Source: Luteococcus sp048595755
GTDB lineage: Bacteria; Actinomycetota; Actinomycetes; Propionibacteriales; Propionibacteriaceae
DNA: 64,000 bases
Reading direction: 5' to 3'
Assembly: GCF_048595755.1 (NCBI RefSeq)
Contig: NZ_CP184360.1
Location: 1,302,001-1,366,000, forward strand
Shown here: positions 24,915-33,510 of the stretch, in pieces
Numbering within the stretch: position 1 is the first letter of the stretch
How the letters are laid out: each line of letters opens with the position of its first letter
The notes under the pieces: model-generated
Databases searched by the model: none
Seen by the model: the letters and a program-made list of their open reading frames with translations, nothing else
Told to the model about the DNA's origin: nothing
Made by a program: the position numbers and the translations under genes

Positions 24915-25514
24915 TCACTCCGGCAGAAAGCCGGACTCCACCAGCCACGCGCGCGTGTCCTGGTCGGACTGCCACAGGTGGGTCTGCCAGCCGCGCTGCT
25001 CGGCGGCCGCAATGTTCTCCGGCCGATCGTCGACGAAGCACAGTGATGCGGGGTCCACGCCGAGACTTTGCTCCACATGCTGGTAGATGGTCGACTCGGG
25101 CTTCATCATGCGCAGGCTTCCCGAGACGAACCAGCCGTTGACCAGTTCACCCCAGTCGGATTCGGCGATGGCGCGTTCGAAGCAGGCCGCCGCATTGCTC
25201 AGCACCCACACGTCGTGCGGGCTCATCGCCAGGTCCACCAGCAGTTCCAAGGCGGTGGGGCGCAGCGTCGTCCACACCTTGGCGTCATGGCGGGCCAGCT
25301 GGTCGGCCACGGCGGCGTCGATCGTGACTCCCGCCCCCTGCGCGACGGCTGCCCAGTAGGTGAGGTCGTCGGCGCCGCGGTCCCACGCATCACGCTCGGA
25401 CCAGTACCGACGAGTGATCTCGTGGGGCGCCACGCCCAGCGTCTTGGCGGCGTCGCGCACCTGCGTCGTCTCCTCGACGAGCACGCCACCCAGGTCCAGG
25501 ATGATCGTCTGCAT
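24915..25514 (-). CDS. HAD-superfamily hydrolase, subfamily IA
   Basis: A 199-residue soluble HAD phosphatase. Motif I is DLGGV (D7), in which Gly replaces the second Asp of the usual DxD. Motif II is VLSNA (about 104-108), motif III the MKPES Lys and motif IV VDDRPENI. The missing second Asp, the general acid in phosphatases, is common in DLGGV-type members and makes pure phosphatase activity uncertain. A short helical cap (about 15-90) fits type-1 HAD proteins. It lies downstream of the radical-SAM gene on the same strand, separated by a 130-bp repeat region. The substrate is unknown. Confidence 0.8.
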   Translation of the reverse strand: MQTIILDLGGVLVEETTQVRDAAKTLGVAPHEITRRYWSERDAWDRGADDLTYWAAVAQGAGVTIDAAVADQLARHDAKVWTTLRPTALELLVDLAMSPHDVWVLSNAAACFERAIAESDWGELVNGWFVSGSLRMMKPESTIYQHVEQSLGVDPASLCFVDDRPENIAAAEQRGWQTHLWQSDQDTRAWLVESGFLPE

Positions 25515-25589
25515 GGCGAGAGCCTAGGCAGCCCTGTCGAGCCGATCAATGGCATGGCCAGACAGCCGCGTGGCTTCCTGCGGTCCGCG

Positions 25590-25628
25590 CGTGTTGCAAC
25601 CCGAGCGCCTGCCACGAACCCGAGCGCC
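25590..25628. repeat. Extragenic repeat, family A, copy 2 (degenerate)
   Basis: CGTGTTGCAACCCGAGCGCC followed by GAACCCGAGCGCC (25616-25628). It shares the GTTGCAAC core and GAACCCGAGCG arms with the copies at 10752 and 32538. It lies in the 131-bp gap just after the radical-SAM gene's stop (25646, minus strand). Confidence 0.65.
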
Positions 25629-25645
25629 TGCCGGAGCAGGGGTGC

Positions 25646-26911
25646 TCAGCCCATGTGGCGTGGGGTGCTCTCGATCTGTTCGCTCCAGGCGGGAGGCACG
25701 TAGGCGCAGGTGGGGTCGCTGGCCAGGTAGTCGCCGGTCATCGCATAGGCCGTCGAGCGCGAACCGCCGCACAGCTTGTTGAACTCGCACACGCCGCACT
25801 TGCCCTTGAACTCGTCGGGCTTGCGCAGCGCCTGGAAGACCGGCGAGGTGGCGTAGATCTCGTGGAAGGGCTGCTCCTTCACGCTGCCGCAGTGCTCCGG
25901 CAGGAAACCGTTGGGGTAGACGTCGCCCAGGTGGTCGATGAAGGCGAAGCCGGAGCCGGAGTTCACCGCCATCGGAGCGCGGGGGCGGCGCGGCTTGTCC
26001 GGGTGGTCACCCAGCAGGCGAGTGGTCTCCTCGGTGAGGTAGTGGTAGAGCTCACCGCTGTGCGCGACGTGGTCGGGGATCGGGGTGCCGTGCTCGCGCA
26101 GCTGCTCGCGCTGGACGGCGATGCGACGGTACTGCGGCGCCTCGGTGGTCTTGATGGCGATGCGGTCGCTGATGTCGTGCAGCCAGTTGAGGACGTCCTC
26201 GCGCTCTTCCGGGCTCAGCGCATCCAGGTTGGCGCCGCGGCCGGTGGGCACGAGCATGAACGTGTACCACATGAAGGCGCCCATCTCGAGGACGGTCTTC
26301 AGCATCAGCGGCGCCTCCCGGATGGTCTTGCGGGTGAAGACCGAGTTCACCTGCAGCCGGAATCCCTCGGCGAGCATCCACTGTGCGGCCTGCAGCGACG
26401 CCTCGAAGGTGCCGGGGAAGCCGCGGAAGGAGTCATGGGTCTCCGCGGTGGCGCCGTCCAGGCTGAGGCTGATGGCCTTGCCACCGGCCTCGCGCATCTC
26501 GTGCAGGCGCTCGGGGGTCACCAGCGGGGTGATCGACGGCGAGAGCGAGATCGACAGGCCCTTCTCGGTGCCGTAGCGACACAGCTCGGCCAGGTCCTCG
26601 CGTTCGAAGGCATCGCCGCCGGTGAACACGATGATGGGTCGCGGTGCTTCGTAGGCGGCCAGGTCGTCCAGCAGCGCCTTGCCCTGCTCGGTGGTCAGCT
26701 GGTCTGGGTGTGCGCGGTGCTGCGCGTCGGCGCGACAGTGCTTGCACACCAGCTGGCAGGCGCGGGTGGTCTCCCAGATGACGATGAAGGGCTTCTCATT
26801 GATGTCGTGGCGGATGGTGCGCACCACCGGCGCGTGGTGCTCGCGACGGGTGGGGGTGCGGTCCTCGCCATGGGGGTCCTGGTCGAGCGGGGCGTGGTGG
26901 GTGGCGGTCAC
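25646..26911 (-). CDS. Radical SAM/SPASM protein, AhbD-like (TIGR04053 type)
   Basis: A 421-residue iron-sulfur enzyme. The radical-SAM cluster motif CQLVCKHC (C52, C56, C59) is followed by a TIM-barrel-like core (about 45-250). The C-terminus carries a second-cluster motif CGVCEFNKLCGGSR with a later TCAYVP, the pattern of AhbD/NirJ-like heme-pathway proteins. AhbD decarboxylates Fe-coproporphyrin to heme. The start GTG (26911) overlaps the stop of the CgoX gene as GTGA, so the two are translationally coupled and probably work in the same pathway. An AhbD-like step in heme formation is inferred; other porphyrin or peptide substrates are possible. Confidence 0.82.
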   Translation of the reverse strand: MTATHHAPLDQDPHGEDRTPTRREHHAPVVRTIRHDINEKPFIVIWETTRACQLVCKHCRADAQHRAHPDQLTTEQGKALLDDLAAYEAPRPIIVFTGGDAFEREDLAELCRYGTEKGLSISLSPSITPLVTPERLHEMREAGGKAISLSLDGATAETHDSFRGFPGTFEASLQAAQWMLAEGFRLQVNSVFTRKTIREAPLMLKTVLEMGAFMWYTFMLVPTGRGANLDALSPEEREDVLNWLHDISDRIAIKTTEAPQYRRIAVQREQLREHGTPIPDHVAHSGELYHYLTEETTRLLGDHPDKPRRPRAPMAVNSGSGFAFIDHLGDVYPNGFLPEHCGSVKEQPFHEIYATSPVFQALRKPDEFKGKCGVCEFNKLCGGSRSTAYAMTGDYLASDPTCAYVPPAWSEQIESTPRHMG

Positions 26912-28320
26912 GATGCTTGGGTGTCCTTTGCGGTGGTGAGGATCTCGCGGGCGGCCTGCTGGCCGGACTTGACGGTGGAGCTGATGCCGAGCCCGTCGAC
27001 GGCCGACCCGGCGATGCTGATGCCGCCCAGTTCCTGCAGGGCCTGGCGGGCAGCCGCGACGCGCGCCTTGTGTCCGGGGCGCAGCTGCGGCATGGAATGG
27101 GGCCAACGATGGACGGCGCTGAAGACGGGGGCTGCCAGCAGCCCGGTGAGTTCACCGATCTCGGCGGCCACCCGGGCGGCCAGCTGCTCGTCGGTGAGGT
27201 CGTCGGCCAGGGTGTTCCCGTCACGGCCGACGGAGGCGCGCAGCAGGTGCAGCGGGGTCTCGAGGTGGGGCCACTTGCGGGTCAGGTTGGTGGCGGCCTT
27301 GAAGGTGCGGGCCCGGTTGCTGGGCAACAGGATGCCGTTGGCATCGCGCAGGGTTGGATTGTCGGCGACGTCCTCGCGACGCCAGCCGAGCAGCACCGTG
27401 GCCACCGAGACCAGGGGCACCTGGTCGTAGAGCGCAGCGGCCGCGGGGCAGTGCTCGCGCAGCAGGCCCGAGCTGACCGGGCCCGGGGTGGTGAGCAGGA
27501 CGTGGTCGGCGTCGATGGCCTCGCCGTCGGCGAGCACGACGCGCCACTGCTGCCCGATGCGTTCCAGCGCCTCGACGGGGGCCTTGGTGCGGATCGTCGC
27601 CTTGCTCTGGGCCGCCAGCGCCTCGGTGAAGGTGCCCAGACCCGTGGGCCACGAGGCGAACATGGGCAGCGGTGCCTTGCCCGGCTTCGGGGCGGCAGGC
27701 GTGGTGGCGGGTCGCTTGAGGGTCTTGAGCAGCATCGAGCGGCCATTGGCTGCGGTGGGGACCAGTTGCGCGGCGGTGGCCTGCAGCGAGAGCTGGTGCA
27801 CGTCACCGCCGTGCAGGTTGCCCAGCAGGGGGTCGACGAAGGTGTCGGTCACCTCGCGTCCGAAGCGGCGTGCGGTGAAGTCACCCACTCCCAGATCTTC
27901 GGTGAAGCGCTTGCGGGCCATCAGCGGCTCGAGACCGGCACGCACCAGCCCGGCAGGGCTGAGGATGCCCGACTTGAGCACCGGCCAGATCTTGGTGGGG
28001 CCGGTGGGTCCCACACCGGCGGGGAGGGGGCGCAGGCCCTTGCGGGTGGCCAGGACGGAGCTTCCGGGGGTGGCGCCGAGGACGCTCTGCGTGAGGCCCA
28101 GCTCGTCCGCCAGCGCGGCGATGTGCGGTGCTCCCAGATGGATCGCCTCGGCACCCACGTCAACCAGCGCGCCTTCTGCGGGCACGGTGTGCACCTGACC
28201 GCCGATGCGGTCGGAGGCCTCCAGGCAGATCACCTCGAGTGAGCCGTCGCGGCCGAGTTCCCGGGCGGCGACCAGACCTGTGATGCCGGCTCCGACGACC
28301 ACCACGCGACGTGACGCCAC
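26908..28320 (-). CDS. Coproporphyrinogen/protoporphyrinogen oxidase
   Basis: A 470-residue FAD enzyme of the HemY/CgoX family, which oxidises coproporphyrinogen III (Gram-positive pathway) or protoporphyrinogen IX. The dinucleotide motif VVGAGITGLVAARELG is at 7-22 and the flavin-binding C-terminal stretch IAGSAVDGLGIS lies near 440. Actinobacterial members act on coproporphyrinogen, so CgoX is the better functional name. The next gene, a radical-SAM protein, overlaps it by four bases (GTGA). Other heme genes are not in the window. Confidence 0.9.
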   Translation of the reverse strand: MASRRVVVVGAGITGLVAARELGRDGSLEVICLEASDRIGGQVHTVPAEGALVDVGAEAIHLGAPHIAALADELGLTQSVLGATPGSSVLATRKGLRPLPAGVGPTGPTKIWPVLKSGILSPAGLVRAGLEPLMARKRFTEDLGVGDFTARRFGREVTDTFVDPLLGNLHGGDVHQLSLQATAAQLVPTAANGRSMLLKTLKRPATTPAAPKPGKAPLPMFASWPTGLGTFTEALAAQSKATIRTKAPVEALERIGQQWRVVLADGEAIDADHVLLTTPGPVSSGLLREHCPAAAALYDQVPLVSVATVLLGWRREDVADNPTLRDANGILLPSNRARTFKAATNLTRKWPHLETPLHLLRASVGRDGNTLADDLTDEQLAARVAAEIGELTGLLAAPVFSAVHRWPHSMPQLRPGHKARVAAARQALQELGGISIAGSAVDGLGISSTVKSGQQAAREILTTAKDTQAS

Positions 28321-28437
28321 GGTGCAACCTCCCTGTTCGCCCTTGCGGACTGTGTGTGACCTGACTGTGGCGACTCTACCCGGAGGCTTCCGTGGATATT
28401 CGGCTGGGGTGGCCCGCTCGGCGGGGCATGGCAGGGC

Positions 28438-29097
28438 TCAGCTGGCAGCGCGCCGACCGGCCGAGACCATGCCGTGATCGATGCCCCAGGCCACCGCCTG
28501 GGAGCGACGCGTCACCCCGATCTTGCGGTAGGCGGAGCGGATGTAGGACTTCACCGAATTGGGGCTCAGCCGAGTATGGCCCGCAATCTCCAGGTTGCTC
28601 AGGCCCTGCGCGATGAGGCTGATCATCTCGGCCTCTCGCATGGTGAGGTTGTACTTGCGCCCGGGCCAGTCGTGGCCCCTGCGCGCTCCGGCGTCCAGAT
28701 CCACCGGCAGGTTGAAGGTGTCGCAGATCACCTTCTCCCCGACGGCAAGGCGCTCAAGGTGGTCCACCAATTGTTCGGCGTCGAGTGTCTTGGAGAGCAG
28801 CCCGTCGATCCCGTCGGCCAGGGCGGCCTCGGCCACCTCGGGGGTGTGGTTCCAGGTGAACAACGCCACCTTGTCCACCGCCATCCGCTCCAGGGGCTCG
28901 CGCAGTGTGCGCAGGCGTTCCTCGTCCTGCCCATAGGTGTCGCACAGGGCGATGTCGATCGGGCCGATGGTGCGGGGGTCATCGTCGAGGTCCACCACGG
29001 TGACGCGCTCGGCATAGGGCGCGAGCATCTCGCGGATGCCGGCCACGATGATCTCGTAATCATTCACCAGCGCAATACGAAGGGGTGTAGTGCTCAC
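28438..29097 (-). CDS. LuxR-family response regulator
   Basis: A 219-residue two-component regulator. The receiver domain (about 5-125) has D13, a phospho-acceptor candidate D53 in ALCDTYG, a T in ALFTW and K in LLSKTLD. Only one residue of the usual N-terminal acidic pair (VND) is acidic. The C-terminal LuxR/FixJ helix-turn-helix (about 150-205) includes LTMREAEMISLIAQGLSN and SVKSYIRSAYRKIG. No histidine kinase gene is adjacent, so it is an orphan. The GTG at 29097 is preferred because receiver homology starts right after it; an ATG at 29115 is also in frame. Neither has a clear ribosome site, so a leaderless message is possible. Confidence 0.85.
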   Translation of the reverse strand: MSTTPLRIALVNDYEIIVAGIREMLAPYAERVTVVDLDDDPRTIGPIDIALCDTYGQDEERLRTLREPLERMAVDKVALFTWNHTPEVAEAALADGIDGLLSKTLDAEQLVDHLERLAVGEKVICDTFNLPVDLDAGARRGHDWPGRKYNLTMREAEMISLIAQGLSNLEIAGHTRLSPNSVKSYIRSAYRKIGVTRRSQAVAWGIDHGMVSAGRRAAS

Positions 29098-29234
29098 GAA
29101 TGGATTATCACGCATTTTGGTGGGTCTAATTCCCCAGCGCAATGACCGGCGTGGCACAACACCCCTGCGGGTGTGATACGGCGGTGTCGTTGGGATTGTG
29201 GTCGTGATGGTGTGGCCAGTGGAATGATGGGGCC

Positions 29235-30359
29235 GTGTTTTATGCCACCCATGCCCCCGTCGACCTGTCCGCCATCCGTCGCAACCTGGAAGCGGTTCGT
29301 CAACTGGCGGGCAATCGGCAGGTGGCCCTTGCGGTGAAGGCCGACGCCTACGGGCACGGTGCCGTGGCCGTGGCCCAGATGGTGCAGCGGACCGACGTCG
29401 CGGATCGGCTGGCCGTGGCCACGGTGCCCGAGGCGCTGGATCTGCGCAAGGCCGGGATCGGGCTGCCGGTCATGAAGCTCTCGCCCTGTTTCCCGGAGGA
29501 GGTCGCGGCCGCGGTGCAGGGCGGCGTCACCCTGACCGTGGTTGATGACGACACCATCGCCGCGGCCCAGCGCGCGGCGGCGCAGGCGGGCGCCACGGTG
29601 GCGGTGCACCTCAAGCTGGACACGGGGATGGGGCGCATCGGGGCGCCCCCCGATCAGGCGGTGCGGCTGGCTCGGCTGGTGGATTCCTCACCGAATCTGG
29701 AGCTCGAGGGCCTGTTCACCCATCCGCCGGTCAGCGATATGGCCGACGGGCGCGATTTCACCATCCAGCAGTTCCGGTGCTTCCTGGATGCCGCGGCCCG
29801 GGTTGCCGACGCGCGGGGGCCGGTTGCGCTGGTGCACGGGGCGCCTTCGGGGGCGATCCTGGGTCACAGCCTGGAAGGAATGACCATGGTGCGCCCCGGC
29901 ATCATGGCCTACGGCTACTACCCCGATGCCAGCACGCCGCGCACCGTGCCCCTGGAGCCGGCGATGTCGTGTGTGAGTCGCATCTCCTTCGTCAAGCAGG
30001 TGAGCGCCGGACAGACCGTCGGCTACGGCCGCACCTGGACGGCCGAGCGTGACACCTGGATCGGCACGGTGCCGGTGGGTTATGCCGACGGCTACAGCCG
30101 CCGCAATTCCAACACCGGCCGGATGCTGGTGGGAGGACGCAGCGTCCCCATCGCCGGCCGGGTGTGCATGGACCAGACGATGTTGGATCTGGGGCCCGAG
30201 GGCGCGGGCGTGCGCGTCGGGGACGAGGTGGTGCTGCTCGGCCGTCAGGGTCAGGAGTGCATCACCGCCGACGAGCTGGCCGAACGGATGGGCACCATCA
30301 CCTACGAGGTGACCTGCTTGGTGAGCGGGAGGGTCACTCGCGTGCACCACGGCGGCTGA
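29235..30359 (+). CDS. alr: Alanine racemase
   Basis: A 374-residue PLP enzyme interconverting L- and D-alanine for peptidoglycan. The PLP lysine K35 is in AVKADAYGHG and the N-terminal barrel runs to about 235. The C-terminal beta domain contains VGYGRTW with the catalytic Tyr expected in this region, and VCMDQTMLDL. The start is GTG at 29235. It is monocistronic and convergent with the EcsC gene, with which it shares a terminator that overlaps both stop codons. Confidence 0.95.
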   Translation: MFYATHAPVDLSAIRRNLEAVRQLAGNRQVALAVKADAYGHGAVAVAQMVQRTDVADRLAVATVPEALDLRKAGIGLPVMKLSPCFPEEVAAAVQGGVTLTVVDDDTIAAAQRAAAQAGATVAVHLKLDTGMGRIGAPPDQAVRLARLVDSSPNLELEGLFTHPPVSDMADGRDFTIQQFRCFLDAAARVADARGPVALVHGAPSGAILGHSLEGMTMVRPGIMAYGYYPDASTPRTVPLEPAMSCVSRISFVKQVSAGQTVGYGRTWTAERDTWIGTVPVGYADGYSRRNSNTGRMLVGGRSVPIAGRVCMDQTMLDLGPEGAGVRVGDEVVLLGRQGQECITADELAERMGTITYEVTCLVSGRVTRVHHGG

Positions 30360-30378
30360 CCGCGCCCGGGCGGTCAGC
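30355..30378. terminator. Shared terminator overlapping two convergent stop codons
   Basis: GCTGACCGC (30355-30363) pairs with GCGGTCAGC (30370-30378) around a 6-nt loop. The left arm contains the alanine-racemase TGA (30357-30359) and the right arm the EcsC stop (30374-30376), so both transcripts end in the same hairpin. Confidence 0.65.
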
Positions 30379-31048
30379 GTCGACGATTGATGAACTGCTT
30401 CTTGGCGAAGGCTCCGGTGCCCCAGGTGGCCCAGCCGTCGGTGGCCGCGCCGACGCCGCCACCCACCACCGGGATCTTCTTGCCGGCCAGCAGCGAGACC
30501 CGCTTGCCGCCCACCTGCCCCATCAGGTTGGACAGCACCTTCTCGCTGATGGTGTTGTCGAGCGCCGGGTCGTGCACGGGGGCCGTGGCGATGGCCAGTG
30601 CCGAGCTGGGGAGCTCCTGTCGTTCGACGGCTCCCTTGGCATTGGCCTCGCCCAGCAGGCACATCAGGATCGCGCTGCGCACCCGCGGATCCTCGATGTC
30701 GTAACCGCGCAGGTGGGCGATGGCCGCCACCATGCGGCACTGGACGATGGCCACGCCCGAGACATTGGCGGGGATACTCACGGCCAGCGTCGCCAGTCCG
30801 CCCAGATTGGTGAGGAAGCCCTGGGCGCCGGCCATCGCCACATGCTGCTTGATGACGGCATCGATGGCCATCTCGGCCGAGCCGGACTTCTGCAGGGCAT
30901 TGGCGGCGGTCGACTTGGCGCCGGGGACGCGGCCCACGCCGTCGATGGCGAGCTCGAGTGCCTTGCGCAGCACCACCGCGGAAGCGCCGGGCGCCAGATT
31001 CGGTGCCTGCGCCAGAATGTTCTTGCCGATGTCCCTTGCTGCGCCCAT
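30374..31048 (-). CDS. EcsC family protein
   Basis: A 224-residue protein of the EcsC family (first described beside the Ecs ABC transporter). It has a mixed amphipathic/hydrophobic centre (FLTNLGGLATLAVSIPANVSG, about 85-105) but no clear signal peptide, and the conserved EcsC-type segment around RGYDIEDPRVRSAILMCLLG (about 118-137). AGGAG lies seven bases before the ATG. It stands alone between alr and gltA with no Ecs transporter nearby. Its biochemical role is unknown. Confidence 0.8.
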   Translation of the reverse strand: MGAARDIGKNILAQAPNLAPGASAVVLRKALELAIDGVGRVPGAKSTAANALQKSGSAEMAIDAVIKQHVAMAGAQGFLTNLGGLATLAVSIPANVSGVAIVQCRMVAAIAHLRGYDIEDPRVRSAILMCLLGEANAKGAVERQELPSSALAIATAPVHDPALDNTISEKVLSNLMGQVGGKRVSLLAGKKIPVVGGGVGAATDGWATWGTGAFAKKQFINRRR

Positions 31049-31243
31049 GGGGTGACTCCTTCGTGTTGCCGTCGGATCCACGGTAGTCGAGCCCGCGGCC
31101 TCTCCCCAGCGTGCGGCCCCCTGATTGCACCCGCATTCGCGGTGGGCGCAAAGCCCCGACCGTGCGGCCACCATGCGGACCGTGTGCCCGAATCCCGGAC
31201 GGAGGGCCGACGATGGGGTAATCCACTACGGAAGGTAGGAGAA

Positions 31244-32530
31244 ATGGACCAGCAGACCATCACCTTGGTCGTCGACGGTGTCAGTCACGTACTTCCCGTG
31301 GTCACCGGCAGCATGGGCGAACGCGCCATCGACATCAGTCGGCTGCGCGCCCAGACCGGCCTGATCACCCTGGACGACGGCTACGGCAACACGGGCTCCT
31401 GCCGTTCGGCCATCAGCTTCATCGACGGCGAGCAGGGCATCCTGCGCTACCGCGGCGTCCCGATCGAACAGTTGGCGCAGAACAAGTCCTCCTTCGTGGA
31501 GACCGCCTGGCTGGTGATCTTCGGGCACCTGCCCACCCAGACGGAACGTGACCACTTCTCCGACCTGCTGATGCAGTCCTCGGCCTTGCACCCGGACATG
31601 GGCAAGCACTTCGAGGCCTTCCACGAGAGTGGCCACCCGATGGCCATCATGAATTCGATGATCAACGCGATGAGCACCCACACGCGTCCCAAGATCACCG
31701 ACGAGGAGAGCTTCCTGCACGCCGCCGCCCACCTGATGAGCAAGGTGCGCACCATCGCGGCCGCCTCCTACAAGTCACACAAGGGCGAGCCGCTGATCTA
31801 CCCGCGGCATGACCTGAAGTACGTCGAGAACCTGCTGCACATGATGTTCTCCCTGCCCTACAAGCTCTACGAGCCCACCCCCGAGGTGCAGCGGGCGCTC
31901 AACCTGTTCTTCGTGCTCCACGCCGACCACGAGCAGAACTGCTCCACCTCGACGGTGCGGATGGTGGCCAGCTCGCAGGCGAACCTCTACACCGCCTGCT
32001 CCGCGGGCGTCGCGGCGCTGTGGGGCCCGCGGCACGGAGGGGCCAACATGGCGGCAGTCCAGATGCTGCAGCAGTTGCACCGTTCGGGGACGAGCACGGC
32101 CGAATACGTGGCCCAGGTCAAGGACAAGACCTCGGGCATCAAGCTGCAGGGCTTCGGACACCGCGTCTACCGCAACTTCGATCCTCGTTCCCGGATCCTC
32201 AAGACCGCCGTCGACGACCTGCTGCAGGCCCAGGGCGTGCACGATCCGCTGCTGGACATCGCGCTGGAGCTGGAGGAGGTCGCGCTCAACGATGACTACT
32301 TCGTGGAGCGCAAGCTGTACCCGAATGTGGACTTCTACTCCGGGATCCTGCTGCGCGCCATCGGCATCCCGCTGAACATGTACACGGTGATGTTCGCGAT
32401 CGGCCGGATGCCCGGGTGGATCGCCAACTGGAAGGAGGTCAACGAGGATCCGGCGGGCCGCATCTACCGGCCACGCCAGGTCTACGTCGGCCCCGAACTG
32501 GTGGAGTGGGTGCCGCGCGAGGCGCGCTGA
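31244..32530 (+). CDS. gltA: Citrate synthase
   Basis: A 428-residue hexameric-type (type II) citrate synthase condensing oxaloacetate and acetyl-CoA. The catalytic triad matches E. coli GltA almost residue for residue: H264 in GPRHGGANM, H306 in GFGHRVY and D363 in NVDFYSG. The N-terminal small domain (1-60) typical of the NADH-sensitive Gram-negative-like form is present. GGTAGGAG precedes the ATG. It is monocistronic and followed directly by tandem copies of repeat family A. Confidence 0.96.
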   Translation: MDQQTITLVVDGVSHVLPVVTGSMGERAIDISRLRAQTGLITLDDGYGNTGSCRSAISFIDGEQGILRYRGVPIEQLAQNKSSFVETAWLVIFGHLPTQTERDHFSDLLMQSSALHPDMGKHFEAFHESGHPMAIMNSMINAMSTHTRPKITDEESFLHAAAHLMSKVRTIAAASYKSHKGEPLIYPRHDLKYVENLLHMMFSLPYKLYEPTPEVQRALNLFFVLHADHEQNCSTSTVRMVASSQANLYTACSAGVAALWGPRHGGANMAAVQMLQQLHRSGTSTAEYVAQVKDKTSGIKLQGFGHRVYRNFDPRSRILKTAVDDLLQAQGVHDPLLDIALELEEVALNDDYFVERKLYPNVDFYSGILLRAIGIPLNMYTVMFAIGRMPGWIANWKEVNEDPAGRIYRPRQVYVGPELVEWVPREAR

Positions 32531-32537
32531 GGTGCAG

Positions 32538-32640
32538 CCGCTCGGGTTCTGGGGTTCCGCTCGGGTTCTGGGGTTCCGCTCGGGTTCTGGGCTTCCGCTC
32601 GGGTTGCAACCCACGCGAAGCCCGCAAACCCACGCGGCTG
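32538..32640. repeat. Extragenic repeat, family A, copy 3 with tandem 19-bp units
   Basis: Three tandem 19-bp units CCGCTCGGGTTCTGGGGTT (32538-32556, 32557-32575, 32576-32594, the last with one change) and a truncated fourth run into the GTTGCAAC core. A right half with AACCCACGCG, GAAGCCC and CACGCGGCTGC follows. The block begins eight bases after the gltA stop and may form a large hairpin ending that transcript. Confidence 0.8.
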
Positions 32641-32697
32641 CCGGGCCCCGTGGCACGCGACGCGAAATTGTCACAGCCGAGTGCCACACTCGGAGAC

Positions 32698-33510
32698 GTG
32701 CTGGCCCACGTCTTCGGTCCCTGGACGCAATGGCCGGATCAGGACCTGATCGCCTTCTCGACTGAGTTCGACGAGGAATTGGCGTTGCAGGCGTACTGCT
32801 CCGGTCTGTTCCCCATGCCCCTGCACGAATCGGGCTTCGAGGGGGAGATGGGCTGGTGGTCGCCGATGCAGCGCGGTGTGTTGCCGCTGTCGCGGGTCAA
32901 GGCCAGCCGGAGCCTGCGCAAGAGCGCGAAGCGTTACGTGACCACGGTGGATGCCGCCTTCGACGAGGTGTTGGAGGGCTGTGCTGATCCGCAGCGGCCG
33001 CACGGCTGGATCGACGACGACATCCGTCGCGTCTACACCCGGCTGCACCAACGAGGCTTCGCCCATTCGGTGGAAACCTGGGATGCCGACGGCAACCTCG
33101 TCGGAGGGCTCTACGGCGTCGCGATCCGTGGGCTGTTCGCCGGTGAGTCCATGTTCCACGATCCCGTCCTGGGCCGCGACGCCTCCAAGGTGGCACTGCT
33201 GCGCTTGGTCACGGCGCTGTGCGATGGCGTCGCCAATCGGGTGCTCGACGTGCAGTGGCGCACCGATCACCTGGCCAGCCTGGGCGTCGTCGAGCTGGAA
33301 CGGGTGGGGTACCTGAGCCTGCTCGACCAGGCCCTCGACTGCCCGCCGCTCGACTGGGGCGCGCCGGGGCTTGGCGACGCGCTGCCGGGGCCGCAGCTGC
33401 TGGAGCTGTTCGCCGAGCGACAGGCCACCGCCACACCGTGGGGTGAGCGCGACGAGTGGGGCGAGCTGGACGAGTGGGCCCACTGGGATGGAGGAGACGA
33501 CGATGCCTGA
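32698..33510 (+). CDS. aat: Leucyl/phenylalanyl-tRNA--protein transferase
   Basis: A 270-residue N-end-rule enzyme that adds Leu or Phe to the N-terminus of proteins with basic N-terminal residues, marking them for Clp degradation. The family core is clear: SGLFPMPL, WWSP, HSVETWD and GGLYGVAIRGLFAGESMF (about 136-153). The C-terminus has a unique acidic, Trp-rich tail (WGERDEWGELDEWAHWDGG). I chose GTG 32698 with CGGAGAC before it; in-frame GTG 32651 would add about 15 residues. Its stop overlaps the start of the DNA glycosylase gene. Confidence 0.92.
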   Translation: MLAHVFGPWTQWPDQDLIAFSTEFDEELALQAYCSGLFPMPLHESGFEGEMGWWSPMQRGVLPLSRVKASRSLRKSAKRYVTTVDAAFDEVLEGCADPQRPHGWIDDDIRRVYTRLHQRGFAHSVETWDADGNLVGGLYGVAIRGLFAGESMFHDPVLGRDASKVALLRLVTALCDGVANRVLDVQWRTDHLASLGVVELERVGYLSLLDQALDCPPLDWGAPGLGDALPGPQLLELFAERQATATPWGERDEWGELDEWAHWDGGDDDA

